NCBI RefSeq assembly: GCF_035974275.1
Contig: NZ_CP142422.1
Coordinates: 3,162,001-3,226,000, forward strand
DNA from: Chryseobacterium sp. MYb264
Lineage (GTDB): Bacteria > Bacteroidota > Bacteroidia > Flavobacteriales > Weeksellaceae
Direction of reading: 5' to 3'
Length of the DNA stretch: 64,000 nucleotides
Part shown: positions 55,151 through 63,775 of the stretch, piece after piece
Numbering within the stretch: position 1 is the stretch's first letter
How the letters are laid out: every line of letters starts with the position of its first letter
Position numbers and translations under genes: made by a program
The notes under the pieces: generated by a model
Seen by the model: the letters and a program-made list of their open reading frames with translations, nothing else
Database searches by the model: none
Told to the model about the DNA's origin: nothing

Positions 55151-55197
55151 AACCCTTAGAGGCTACCCTTAGAGATTTAAGGTATAGCTTAAGGGTT
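55151..55197 (+). terminator. Long interrupted hairpin after the LuxR-type gene
   Basis: AACCCTTA, GCTA and CCTTA on the left pair with TAAGG, TAGC and TTAAGGGTT on the right, giving about 18 paired bases with small bulges. The T-run is weak, so it is either a poor terminator or a 3'-end stabiliser. Confidence 0.5.
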
Positions 55198-55490
55198 ATA
55201 AATTTTAACATTCAGATTTTCCGTGATATGTTTGCGTCAGAATAAAGCACAACACAAAAAATTGGAAATGTTGTAAAGATTTTCTTCGCCTTATCTGGTA
55301 ATTTTAAACTAAATGAATTGCATCTGCTAATTGTAAGATTCATTGAAAAAAACACAACTATAAATATGGTCTGCCTATTTAGATTTAAAATTTCATCCAA
55401 AAAAACTAATAATCATGAAAATTTGTATAAAGAAAATTGCTCATTCTAATCCCGGTTAGAAAAAGCATTTAGAAGAAAGTCAATACAAAT

Positions 55491-55526
55491 AATAAACCCT
55501 CTGAATTCAGAGGGTTTATTTTTTAT
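55491..55526. terminator. Bidirectional terminator between LuxR-type gene and serS
   Basis: AATAAACCCTCTGAATTCAG continues into AGGGTTTATTTTTTA: a perfect palindrome with T tracts usable from either side. It most likely ends the serS transcript (minus). Confidence 0.85.
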
Positions 55527-55536
55527 GTAAAGTGAT

Positions 55537-56805
55537 TTAACTAATCACATCAAATCTTGCATATTCAGCAATCTTTTTAGGAAGCCTAATGCCTTCTTCC
55601 GTTTGATTGTTCTCCAGCAAAGCCGCCATAATTCTCGGCAAAGCCATTGCAGAACCGTTCAATGTGTGAACCAACTGAGATTTTCCGTCGGCTTTGTAAC
55701 GGCACTTCAATCTATTAGACTGGAAAGTCTCAAAGTTAGAAACTGAACTTACTTCCAGCCACATTTCCTGAGCAGCACTCCAAACCTCAAAATCATAAGT
55801 CATTGCAGACGCAAAACCGGTATCTCCGCCACAAAGTCTCAACACTCTGTAAGGAAGCTCAAGATCAGTCAGAATTTCCTTGATATGCTCAACCATTTCT
55901 TCCAAAACGGTGTAAGAATTTTCTGGCTTCTCAATTCTTACAATTTCAACCTTTTCAAACTGGTGAAGACGGTTCAAACCTCTTACATGCGCTCCGTAGC
56001 TTCCAGCTTCTCTTCTGTAACACTGAGAAAATGCCGTATTTTTAATCGGAAGATCTTTTTCTTCCAACAAAACATCACGGTATAGATTCGTTACCGGAAC
56101 TTCAGCCGTTGGGATCAGATATAATTTATCTTCAGTTACATAATACATTTGCCCTTCTTTATCCGGCAACTGACCAGTACCGTATCCTGAAGCTTCGTTA
56201 ATTACGTGAGGCGGATTTACTTCCGTATAACCTTTCTCTATATTTTTATCCAGAAAATACTGAACCAAAGCTCTTTGCAATCTCGCTCCCTTTCCAAGAT
56301 AAACAGGGAAACCTGCTCCGGCAATTTTTACCCCCAATTCAAAATCGATCAGGTTGTATTTTTTAGCTAATTCCCAGTGAGGAATGGCGCCTTCTACTAG
56401 CCCTTCTACTTCGTGAGACTGGAAAATAATTTCGTTATCATCTGCAGAAGCACCGCTTTTCACCAATTCATTTGGGATATTCGGGATTTGGTATAAGATC
56501 TCAAGCAAAGCTTTTTCTTTAACATCCAGCTGAACTTTCAATTCGGACGTCGACTCTTTGTATTGTGCTGTTTTAGATTTCGATGCTTCAGCTTCTTCTT
56601 TTTTCCCTTCTTTCATCAACAAACCGATCTCTTTGGAGATTCTGTTGATTTCGGAAAGCTGGGAGTCTAATTCAAACTGAATTTTTTTTCTTTCTTCGTC
56701 AGTAGCAATAGCCTCGTCTACCAACTCAAGATTCTTGAATTGTCTTTTTTGAAGACCTTCTAAAACGCGTTCCTTATTGTCGCGCAAAAAATTGACTTGT
56801 AACAT
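55537..56805 (-). CDS. serS: Seryl-tRNA synthetase
   Basis: A 422-residue class II aminoacyl-tRNA synthetase that charges tRNA-Ser. The N-terminal tRNA-binding coiled coil (residues 25-110) is followed by the catalytic core: motif 1 ERALVQYFLD-like GARLQRALVQYFLDK, motif 2 FSQCYRREAGSYGAHVRGLNR and motif 3 NGSAMALPRIMAALLENNQ (shortened here as GSAMALPRIMAALLEN). LIPTAEVPVTNLYRD holds the serine-recognition TAEV. Length and order are normal. It is single-cistron with its own terminator. Confidence 0.96.
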   Translation of the reverse strand: MLQVNFLRDNKERVLEGLQKRQFKNLELVDEAIATDEERKKIQFELDSQLSEINRISKEIGLLMKEGKKEEAEASKSKTAQYKESTSELKVQLDVKEKALLEILYQIPNIPNELVKSGASADDNEIIFQSHEVEGLVEGAIPHWELAKKYNLIDFELGVKIAGAGFPVYLGKGARLQRALVQYFLDKNIEKGYTEVNPPHVINEASGYGTGQLPDKEGQMYYVTEDKLYLIPTAEVPVTNLYRDVLLEEKDLPIKNTAFSQCYRREAGSYGAHVRGLNRLHQFEKVEIVRIEKPENSYTVLEEMVEHIKEILTDLELPYRVLRLCGGDTGFASAMTYDFEVWSAAQEMWLEVSSVSNFETFQSNRLKCRYKADGKSQLVHTLNGSAMALPRIMAALLENNQTEEGIRLPKKIAEYARFDVIS

Positions 56806-56871
56806 TTTATTTAGATGTTAGTTATTAGAAAGTTAGCATCAGAATGCCAACAGTTATGCAAATGTATAAAA

Positions 56872-57375
56872 TTATTTTACGATAGTCACGACATTCGGAA
56901 CATTTGGCTCCTTCGTGAACTTTAGTTCATCGTTATAAAAAACTTTCGAGACCTCAAATAAGGAGGGTGTCCAGTGGTATTGAATTTTAAGCCTGTCGAC
57001 AATCGAAACGTTGGTTGAATCTGTAAGTGGCCTCGTTAAGGTAACGTCAATCTCCGACTGATAGGTTCTGTCTTCAGGACTGATGGAATCCAGGGTTACC
57101 CGCTTTGCGCCGGCAAGATATTCAATATAGTAAATAGAGTCCGTAGTCATTTTTAATGAAAAAGTAACCGGAGCAACATCTGCGGTACCATTTACATCAT
57201 TCATAGAAATGGTGGTAAAAGAACCCGACTTTTTACTGTTCAGTAAATCCTGTCCTGCGTTGTTTTTCATGTAAAGATTGAATAACTGATCTATTTTCTG
57301 CAAAGAGTCATCGTCACTTCTACAGCTTAGAAGTGCGAAAAATATGACCAATATTCCGAAGACTACATTTTTCAT
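56872..57375 (-). CDS. Lipoprotein, unknown function
   Basis: A 167-residue lipoprotein: MKNVVFGILVIFFALLS precedes the acylated Cys at residue 18, then RSDDDSLQKIDQLFNLYMKN. The remaining body is beta-rich (MNDVNGTADVAPVTFSLKMT). Similar Bacteroidota proteins are of unknown function. It is separated from serS by 66 bp and sits 21 bp after the flippase gene. Confidence 0.65.
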   Translation of the reverse strand: MKNVVFGILVIFFALLSCRSDDDSLQKIDQLFNLYMKNNAGQDLLNSKKSGSFTTISMNDVNGTADVAPVTFSLKMTTDSIYYIEYLAGAKRVTLDSISPEDRTYQSEIDVTLTRPLTDSTNVSIVDRLKIQYHWTPSLFEVSKVFYNDELKFTKEPNVPNVVTIVK

Positions 57376-57395
57376 TATTCGACAAAGATAAAAAC

Positions 57396-58643
57396 TTATT
57401 TTAATTCTTTAAGGTATTTATGAAAGAAGTACGCAAGAATAAACCCTGAAATCAGCAAGGTAAGACCAACACTAATGGTCATTCCCAGAATTTCATATTG
57501 CGGAACTAAAATAAAGGCTAAAACAACTAGTAAAATCAGAGAAAACAATGATGTTTTTGTATTCAAAGACATTTTTCCCGCCGCAGAAAGCAAATTTCCA
57601 TATAAATTTCTGTACAGAATATTCATCAGAAATGTAAACATGAAAAGAATGAATAAAATGTAATTCTCCGAATATTTTTCGTTAAATAAAATTTTCAAAA
57701 TGAATTTACTTAAAGTCGAGCAGATGATAAAAATCCCGATGCACAAAGGAACAAAAAGCTTATAATACCCTGATATGTAGTTTTTAAGATATATTTTGTC
57801 ATTATGATTTTTAGCCAAAACAGGAAAATCACTTTGCATGAAAGCCAACGCTAAAAACGTCACATTGGAAGGAATCAAAATGGCAACGCGGTAACCGGCT
57901 ACTGCATTTTCATTCAATAAAAATCCTAACAGCAAAATATCCGCAGAAAACAACGCATCCGACAAAATAGTGGTGCCTGATGTATGAATGGCATATTGCC
58001 AGATTTCCTTAGAATTAAAAACTGAAGGCAGATCTGTTTTTGAAAAATCTGAAATTTTTAGCCAGAATAAAGATAAAAACGGTGCTAAAGCAATGGCTAT
58101 CAAATATCCTTTTAGCTGAAAATAGTAACTCAAAACAAGTAAAATAGCCAATCCTACAACATTCACCACATTATTAAGCCTCGCAAATTCTCTGTTTTTT
58201 TGATTGATTCTTAATTCAGACTGAATAAAATAGAAAAAATAAAATCCAACAAAACGAATAGAAAAAAATAAAAATATCCAGAAAATATCCTCATATTTTT
58301 CAATATAAAAAATACTGCATGCAAGGAAAATTAAAGTAAGAATCATCTGATAAATAAAGCCTTTAACCAAAAGATAGCCCGATAAATTTTTCTTGACAAT
58401 ATCACTTTCTGCCAACGATCCGAAACGTAATAAACTCTGATAACTTCCCAACCCTGTGCATGAAGCAAAAGCTGAAAACAAAGCCGCAACAATGCTCATC
58501 ACACCGAAATCTTTTTCCGGTAACAATTTAATAATGAATAAAGAAGACAGAAAAGCACAAATCTTCCCAATCAACAGAGAAACAAGAACATACTGTCCCT
58601 GATTACTGAAAAAGTTCTTTAGAAATTGCCATCCGCCTTTCAT
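57396..58643 (-). CDS. Polysaccharide flippase (Wzx/MATE-like)
   Basis: A 415-residue integral membrane protein with about twelve helices, typical of the oligosaccharide flippase/polysaccharide biosynthesis family. Visible features are the N-terminal LLIGKICAFLSSLFIIKLLP and the family's LGSYQSLLRFGS loop near residue 65. It would move lipid-linked glycan across the inner membrane. It starts 3 bp before the asparagine-synthase-like gene's stop on the operon side and ends the glycan group. Confidence 0.85.
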   Translation of the reverse strand: MKGGWQFLKNFFSNQGQYVLVSLLIGKICAFLSSLFIIKLLPEKDFGVMSIVAALFSAFASCTGLGSYQSLLRFGSLAESDIVKKNLSGYLLVKGFIYQMILTLIFLACSIFYIEKYEDIFWIFLFFSIRFVGFYFFYFIQSELRINQKNREFARLNNVVNVVGLAILLVLSYYFQLKGYLIAIALAPFLSLFWLKISDFSKTDLPSVFNSKEIWQYAIHTSGTTILSDALFSADILLLGFLLNENAVAGYRVAILIPSNVTFLALAFMQSDFPVLAKNHNDKIYLKNYISGYYKLFVPLCIGIFIICSTLSKFILKILFNEKYSENYILFILFMFTFLMNILYRNLYGNLLSAAGKMSLNTKTSLFSLILLVVLAFILVPQYEILGMTISVGLTLLISGFILAYFFHKYLKELK

Positions 58644-58646
58644 TCA

Positions 58647-60293
58647 TTAAAAATACAGCTTAAAAATGGATAAAATATTGATCGCCTGACATTTGTGATA
58701 AAATGTTTTTTGAGAAAACAGATCAGAAACCTCCAAAAGCAATTCGGGATAAAATTCTAATCTTCCGATATTTTCATTAAAATAATTCTGATAATACTGT
58801 TGAATTCCCGGTGTGGAATCAAAATAATACTGATAAGGATACATGCTCGCTTTTTCAGGAGAACGCAAAATTTTATTAAAGAATGCCAGATATCCGTTCT
58901 TCACATATTTTTCTCCAAACTTTACTTTCCAGAATGCATCTGGTTTCATTAAAGTTCTTTCCCAAGTATATTTTTCGGCTTCCTTACAATGTTTTGAAAG
59001 CCATTCCAGATAAAATTTGTGACCGAATTTCCATTCTTCAGGAAGGCTTACTGACAGTTTGATAAAATCTTTGGTCATAAAAGGAGAAATAAGATAGCCT
59101 CTCGGCTGCAAAACCTGAACGCCCAAAACCGTTCGGTTATAGGCCAAATTCTGAAGTAAAAATATTTCTTCTCTTTCGTAATTTGACATTATATTTTTCA
59201 GATCAGACTGAATCTTTGGAAGGAAATTCTGATTGACGACAATTTTATATTCTGATGGTCCTTTTCTTACAGGTTCAGAATTAAATCCCCCTAAAATACC
59301 ATCCCCAATCTGGCCGCCATGAAAAATATTAAAATCCTGAAAAGAGAGCTGATCTAACGCGTACTGAACGTGAATTCCACCAGAATACAGACTTGTTCCT
59401 TCAGAAATGGCCGTAAGCTCATCTATTTGCTTGAGAAAAGTTCCGCTATCCAAAGGAATAAACTCGTAATTCAATTGATAATCCGCTGCAATTTTTCGGG
59501 AAATGGTTTCGTCAAAATATCCGGAATGTGAAAAACATAAAGCACAACCTATGTCAAATTTATTCTTAATCGCATAAAACATCGCCATTCTGCTATCCAG
59601 TCCCCCGCTTAAAAATGCTAAAGAAGAAGTACCGAGTTCCAAATCTTTATCATATTCCCATCTTACCGATTCTGTAAAGATTTCATGAATATCATCAACA
59701 GCATTTTCCTTTTTATTAGTATAATATTCAATCCCTGAAACATTAAAATATTCTTTTTCCGTTAAAGAATAATTTTCACAATTAATTTCTACAAAATGAG
59801 CATCTTTAACTTTATAAACCCCTTCAATAGGCGTTCTGTTTTCCAAAAGGTTTCCAATCGCCAACAGCTGATAGACCGAGGTCATATCCGGATTGATGGA
59901 AATATCTTTACCTTTAATCGTTTTGCTTAATCGAACCAAATCTGAATCCGCAAAAACCTGATTGTCTATTTTAGCATAGAAAACACGCTGTGTGGACGTG
60001 GGATTGGTAAAAATCAAAACTTTTCGGGTATTTTTATCCCAAATACAACCTCTGAATTCTCCTTCTAAGTCCTGAAGAAGCTTCCAACCTTTTTCAGCAT
60101 ATCGTTTCAATACATCATCCTGAAAACTGAGCGATGAATTTTTAAGTAAATCTTTTTTATTCAGAATAATTCCTTCCAGTATAATGGTAACTTCAGGAGT
60201 TTCCATAAATACGGAATCGTAAGTTCCCTGCTCAAAATAATGAGTAATTTGAACCTGATCTTCATGAATAAAAACAGAAAAACCTAATGCCAT
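58647..60293 (-). CDS. Asparagine synthase-like protein lacking the nucleophile Cys
   Basis: A 548-residue protein. The C-terminal half carries the ATP-pyrophosphatase PP-loop SGGLDSRMAMFYA near residue 230. The N-terminal glutaminase-type fold (residues 1-175) reads MALGFSVF where the family has MCG, so the catalytic Cys2 is missing. It therefore cannot release ammonia from glutamine; it may use free ammonia or modify a sugar by an ATP-dependent ligase step. Such genes are common in glycan clusters. It is coupled, sharing the stop/start junction, with the glycosyltransferase. Confidence 0.85.
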   Translation of the reverse strand: MALGFSVFIHEDQVQITHYFEQGTYDSVFMETPEVTIILEGIILNKKDLLKNSSLSFQDDVLKRYAEKGWKLLQDLEGEFRGCIWDKNTRKVLIFTNPTSTQRVFYAKIDNQVFADSDLVRLSKTIKGKDISINPDMTSVYQLLAIGNLLENRTPIEGVYKVKDAHFVEINCENYSLTEKEYFNVSGIEYYTNKKENAVDDIHEIFTESVRWEYDKDLELGTSSLAFLSGGLDSRMAMFYAIKNKFDIGCALCFSHSGYFDETISRKIAADYQLNYEFIPLDSGTFLKQIDELTAISEGTSLYSGGIHVQYALDQLSFQDFNIFHGGQIGDGILGGFNSEPVRKGPSEYKIVVNQNFLPKIQSDLKNIMSNYEREEIFLLQNLAYNRTVLGVQVLQPRGYLISPFMTKDFIKLSVSLPEEWKFGHKFYLEWLSKHCKEAEKYTWERTLMKPDAFWKVKFGEKYVKNGYLAFFNKILRSPEKASMYPYQYYFDSTPGIQQYYQNYFNENIGRLEFYPELLLEVSDLFSQKTFYHKCQAINILSIFKLYF

Positions 60294-61415
60294 TTATATA
60301 ACTTTCTGATAAATTTCGGTGAACTGACGGGCAATTGCTTCTCTTGAATAATTTTCCGTAATAAATTCTCTGATCTTCGTATTTTCATTAAAAGAACATT
60401 CTTTTTTGTAAATCTTTTCTAATGTTGCATACAATTGATCAATATTATTCTTTTCAACCCCAATACCTAAACCATCCAAAATAAACTCGGCAGCGCCACC
60501 TACTCTTGTTGATATAACTGGTTTTCCGCACGCATAGGATTCTAAAATTACGCAACCTTGGGTTTCATTTTCACTGAATAAAATAAAATAGTCGGAATTC
60601 TGCATTTTTTCAGCGACTTCCTTATAACTTATTTCATCGAAAATTTTAATATAAGATTCAGCATTTATTGATTTTACTAAATTTCTTAAAGAATCCGTAT
60701 CGCCATCGCCGCCAATTTCTAAACTGACGGAATAGCCGTTTTGATGTAAAGAATGTATTGTTTTAATAATATCCTGGGGTCTCTTTCGCGGAATAAGACT
60801 TGAAACGTGCAAAAATTTTACCGTTTCTGAGGAATCCATAGAAGGTTTAATATCAAAAAGTTCCGTATCCACGACATTTGAAATGACCTTCATCGGAGTT
60901 TTTATCCCTAAAATCTCAAGGCTTTCTTTTAAATTATTGCTTACCGGGAGAATATAGCCTGCATTTTTTGCAATATATTTTGCAATTCTCTTAATATTAC
61001 CTGATGTTTTCGATAAATTATCCTGCTGTAAAGCGGTCCAGTGCTCCGTTAAAACAAACGGAATTCCCAATTTCTTTTTTAGATACACCGCAAAAAGCAT
61101 ATTGTTATGAAGCACATTAGCGTGCACCACATCAGGCTTCTGCATTTTTGAAAAGCCTATTTTATACGCTTTCATCCTCCGTAAAAAATTCTGAACCGGA
61201 TTTTTTGAATTTTTGTAATAAATGATTTGTGTTCGAATTCCATTCACCAATTTATCATCAAAAACAAATACTTCTTTCTGATTAAAATCTCCTATTACAT
61301 GCAGAATTTCAACGTCATGCAACAGCGAAACCGCTTCCGCATGACGTTGTACGAAATTACCGTTTGTGGGTTCCAGTTTATTCGGAAACCATGAGGAGAT
61401 AAAAAGTATTTTCAA
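60294..61415 (-). CDS. Glycosyltransferase family 4
   Basis: A 373-residue GT-B glycosyltransferase. The N-terminal Rossmann part starts ILFISSWFPNKLEPTNGNFV, and VLTEHW lies near residue 120. The C-terminal donor domain contains LHVSSLIPRKRPQDII, DYFILFSENETQGCVILE with the family E-x7-E pair, and SCGKPVI-type ACGKPVISTRVGGAAE. It probably adds a sugar during surface-glycan synthesis, with an unknown donor. It starts 5 bp after the next upstream gene and directly precedes the asparagine-synthase-like gene. Confidence 0.9.
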   Translation of the reverse strand: MKILFISSWFPNKLEPTNGNFVQRHAEAVSLLHDVEILHVIGDFNQKEVFVFDDKLVNGIRTQIIYYKNSKNPVQNFLRRMKAYKIGFSKMQKPDVVHANVLHNNMLFAVYLKKKLGIPFVLTEHWTALQQDNLSKTSGNIKRIAKYIAKNAGYILPVSNNLKESLEILGIKTPMKVISNVVDTELFDIKPSMDSSETVKFLHVSSLIPRKRPQDIIKTIHSLHQNGYSVSLEIGGDGDTDSLRNLVKSINAESYIKIFDEISYKEVAEKMQNSDYFILFSENETQGCVILESYACGKPVISTRVGGAAEFILDGLGIGVEKNNIDQLYATLEKIYKKECSFNENTKIREFITENYSREAIARQFTEIYQKVI

Positions 61416-61419
61416 AAGA

Positions 61420-61908
61420 TTATTTTATGGATACAGCCCAGCTTTTTTCGAATGGTAAAAGAAAATGACCTAAGAAATCCAGATAAGTATTTTTAGAGAA
61501 ATCAAAAACCTGAATATCTTTAGATAATTCTCCACTTCTGATCTTATTTTTAAAATCGATAAGTTTCAATGTTTTCACGTCTCCATTTTCTACAAAGCTT
61601 GCTTTCATTCGGTCAAATAGGCCCAGTTGATATTGCTCATCAATTTCTCTCATGATTTTCCCTAAAGCATCAATGCTGCAACCAGATGCCGTCTCTTTTT
61701 CCTCATCCACACATATAACGATAAATTGATTTTTCTCAATCTTAAAAGACGAGGAAAGCGGCTTTCCGTGAGCTGCCCAAGTGGCTAGGAAATCGAATAA
61801 TTTTTCGGTGATCGCTTTTGCTTCTTTTGTTTCAAAAGGTCTGGACGCAGGATATATAATGACTCTATAGTCGTTTGTTTCTACAATACTGGATTCTTCA
61901 ATTTTCAT
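61420..61908 (-). CDS. Conserved Bacteroidota protein, often misnamed ABC transporter ATPase
   Basis: A 162-residue cytoplasmic protein with RVIIYPASRPFETKEAKAIT, FDFLATWAAHGKPLSSSFKI, FIVICVDEE and ASGCSIDALGKIMREID, a set I recognise from a Flavobacteriia family commonly labelled ABC transporter ATPase. There is no Walker A (GxxxxGK) or signature motif, so that name is not supported by sequence. The conserved SGCSID motif could be catalytic or structural. It is 5 bp upstream of the glycosyltransferase. Function unknown. Confidence 0.7.
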   Translation of the reverse strand: MKIEESSIVETNDYRVIIYPASRPFETKEAKAITEKLFDFLATWAAHGKPLSSSFKIEKNQFIVICVDEEKETASGCSIDALGKIMREIDEQYQLGLFDRMKASFVENGDVKTLKLIDFKNKIRSGELSKDIQVFDFSKNTYLDFLGHFLLPFEKSWAVSIK

Positions 61909-61980
61909 CTTAGAAAAATTTTATATAAAATTACGATTTTTTATTCAAACAAAAGTTTTACAATTTGTGAAGATTACTTG

Positions 61981-62802
61981 CTATAACTCCTGAAATTCAA
62001 AGACAGCATTATAAGAACTTTCGTTTTGACTTAATATTTTTGTCTTATTATAGCCCTTTGCAGTCAATAATGAAATTAATTCCTCTTCACTATGATGCGA
62101 GCTTTTTAAAGCAATATTGTTTATTTCTATTACTATTTTAGGCTGATAATGCTCAAGAACGTTACTCATTCCTTTTAAAGCTGCAAATTCTCCTCCTTCG
62201 ATATCAATTTTAATTAAATCGATCTTAGAAATCTGTTTCTCTCTTACGTACTCATCTAAACTGATGCTTTCCACACGCTCTTTTGCAGTGTATTCCTCCA
62301 AAAAAGAAGAAGCCATTCCCACATTGTTGTAGGCATCGTTATACAGAATCTCAATAAAGCTTTTTCGATCTGCAATGGCAAGATGCTCCAAGGTAATATT
62401 TTGCAAATGATTGATGGAAACATGATGGTTAAACTGATGATAATTCGGTGTAAAAGCTTCAAAAGCAACTATATTTCCTTCGTTTCCAATAATTTTAGAC
62501 GCATTTAAAGAGAAAAGTCCAATATTTCCACCAATATCAATAAAAGTATCTCCTTTTTTCAGGTGGGAATAAAGATAATCGATCTCATTTTTCTCGTAAT
62601 CACCAAGAAAATAAATCTGCTGCTGAATCCAGTCTTCAAGATTTAAATGAAGCTTTATAGAATCGCTGTAGAGCACCTCTTTTTTAACCCCTCTAAAGAG
62701 TTGATATGGATTAAAAATATATTTATGAAAGGCAAAATACTTCTGTTTAAAAAAACTGAAACTTAAAACAAATCTAAAAAACGAAGCCAGAATACTTCTC
62801 AT
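61981..62802 (-). CDS. FkbM-family methyltransferase
   Basis: A 273-residue SAM-dependent methyltransferase. The SAM motif I FIDIGGNIGLFSLNASKIIG is near residue 92, followed by the acidic loop VAFEAFTPNYHQF and KIDIEGGEFAALKGM, the FkbM signature. O-methylation of a sugar or lipid-linked glycan is likely by context with the flippase and glycosyltransferase, but the substrate is unknown. An N-terminal hydrophobic, aromatic stretch (residues 8-30) may bind membrane. Confidence 0.88.
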   Translation of the reverse strand: MRSILASFFRFVLSFSFFKQKYFAFHKYIFNPYQLFRGVKKEVLYSDSIKLHLNLEDWIQQQIYFLGDYEKNEIDYLYSHLKKGDTFIDIGGNIGLFSLNASKIIGNEGNIVAFEAFTPNYHQFNHHVSINHLQNITLEHLAIADRKSFIEILYNDAYNNVGMASSFLEEYTAKERVESISLDEYVREKQISKIDLIKIDIEGGEFAALKGMSNVLEHYQPKIVIEINNIALKSSHHSEEELISLLTAKGYNKTKILSQNESSYNAVFEFQEL

Positions 62803-62853
62803 ACCGGATTTTATATGAGGTGCAAGTTAGTTTAAATTTAGCCTTAAAACAAT

Positions 62854-62879
62854 AAAACCCAGGATTACTCCTGGGTTTT
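62854..62879. terminator. Terminator after the Fe-S protein gene
   Basis: AAAACCCAGGA-TTAC-TCCTGGGTTTT: a perfect 11-bp stem with A/T tracts on both sides. It lies 27 bp beyond the stop of the (Fe-S)-binding gene (minus). Confidence 0.88.
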
Positions 62880-62905
62880 ACGTCTATTTTTTTACATTGC
62901 TTTTC

Positions 62906-63691
62906 CTACAAATCTTCTGCCTCGGCAAGAAGTTCTACGATATCTTTTACGGCAACTTCTTCATTTTTATTGAAGTGTTTCACCCCATCTGTCATCATCG
63001 TGTTACAGAACGGACAACCTGTAGCAATTACTTTAGGTTCAAAAGACAAAGCCTCTTCTGTTCTTTCGATATTGATGTCTTTATTTCCTTTTTCAGGCTC
63101 TTTAAACATCTGGGCTCCACCAGCCCCACAACAAAGTCCGTTGGTTTTACAACGTTTCATTTCAACCAGTTCAGCATCCAGTTTTTCCAATAGAAGTCTT
63201 GGCGCCTCATACTCGTCGTTTGCTCTTCCTAAATAACAAGGATCATGGAAAGTGATTTTCTTTCCTTTGAAAGCACCGCCTTCAATTTTCAGCCTTCCTT
63301 CTTCCATTAATTTCTTCAGAAACTGCGTATGGTGAAGAACCTCATAATGTCCTCCCAAGCTTGGATATTCATTTTTAAGGGTATTAAAACAGTGTGGACA
63401 AGCCGTCACGATTCTTTTTACCTCATACATATTCAGAACTTCAATATTGGTAAGCGCCATCATCTGGAAAACGAATTCGTTTCCGGCTCTTTTGGCGGGA
63501 TCTCCCGTACAGCTTTCTTCCTGTCCCAAAACAGCAAAGTCAACCCCAATATTGTTCATTATTTTGCAAAATGCTTTCGTAATTTTTTTGGCACGGTCGT
63601 CGAAACTTCCCGCACAACCCACCCAAAATAAAACTTCGGGCGATTTTCCTTCGGCAGCGAATTCTGCCATTGTTTTTATATTGAAATCCAT
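62906..63691 (-). CDS. (Fe-S)-binding protein, CCG/HdrB-like
   Basis: A 261-residue protein with two cysteine-rich CCG domains: CPHCFNTLKNEY plus DPCYLGRANDEY in the first and GLCCGAGGAQ plus GCPFCNTMMTDG in the second. This is the HdrB/GlpC/LutA type. In such proteins the domains bind 4Fe-4S clusters and pass electrons between a dehydrogenase and a membrane partner. Together with the 4Fe-4S ferredoxin-type gene 84 bp upstream it forms a GlpC-like pair. The substrate (lactate, glycolate or another) is not determined. Confidence 0.85.
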   Translation of the reverse strand: MDFNIKTMAEFAAEGKSPEVLFWVGCAGSFDDRAKKITKAFCKIMNNIGVDFAVLGQEESCTGDPAKRAGNEFVFQMMALTNIEVLNMYEVKRIVTACPHCFNTLKNEYPSLGGHYEVLHHTQFLKKLMEEGRLKIEGGAFKGKKITFHDPCYLGRANDEYEAPRLLLEKLDAELVEMKRCKTNGLCCGAGGAQMFKEPEKGNKDINIERTEEALSFEPKVIATGCPFCNTMMTDGVKHFNKNEEVAVKDIVELLAEAEDL

Positions 63692-63699
63692 TTTTTAAA

Positions 63700-63775
63700 C
63701 CAATTTAGCAATATACCAATGTAGCAATTTACCAATGATTGTTACATCGTTACATTTTTTGCATTGTTACATTAA
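63700..63775. repeat. AACAATGTA-type word repeat
   Basis: CCAATTTAGCAATATACCAA, GTAGCAATTTACCAATG, TTGTTACATCGTTACA and ATTGTTACATT: overlapping (T)A(C/G)CAAT words on both strands. A similar run is at 5690-5745, before the TonB receptor gene. Confidence 0.45.

Larger units (their letters stand above)
55127..55536. other. 410-bp intergenic region, no gene
   Basis: It holds a complex hairpin after the LuxR gene (55151-55197) and a palindromic terminator (55491-55526). A 14-codon frame at 55415 and a 62-codon minus frame at 55212 have no support in composition or family. Confidence 0.6.

Noticed and set aside
55212..55400. Minus-strand 62-codon frame in the gap before serS
   Set aside because: No family resemblance, no promoter, composition like the surrounding gap. 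Left as intergenic.
55415..55460. Short plus-strand frame reading MKICIKKIAHSNPG
   Set aside because: I considered a bacteriocin-like leader peptide, but 14 codons and no double-glycine processing site or transport gene nearby are too little.
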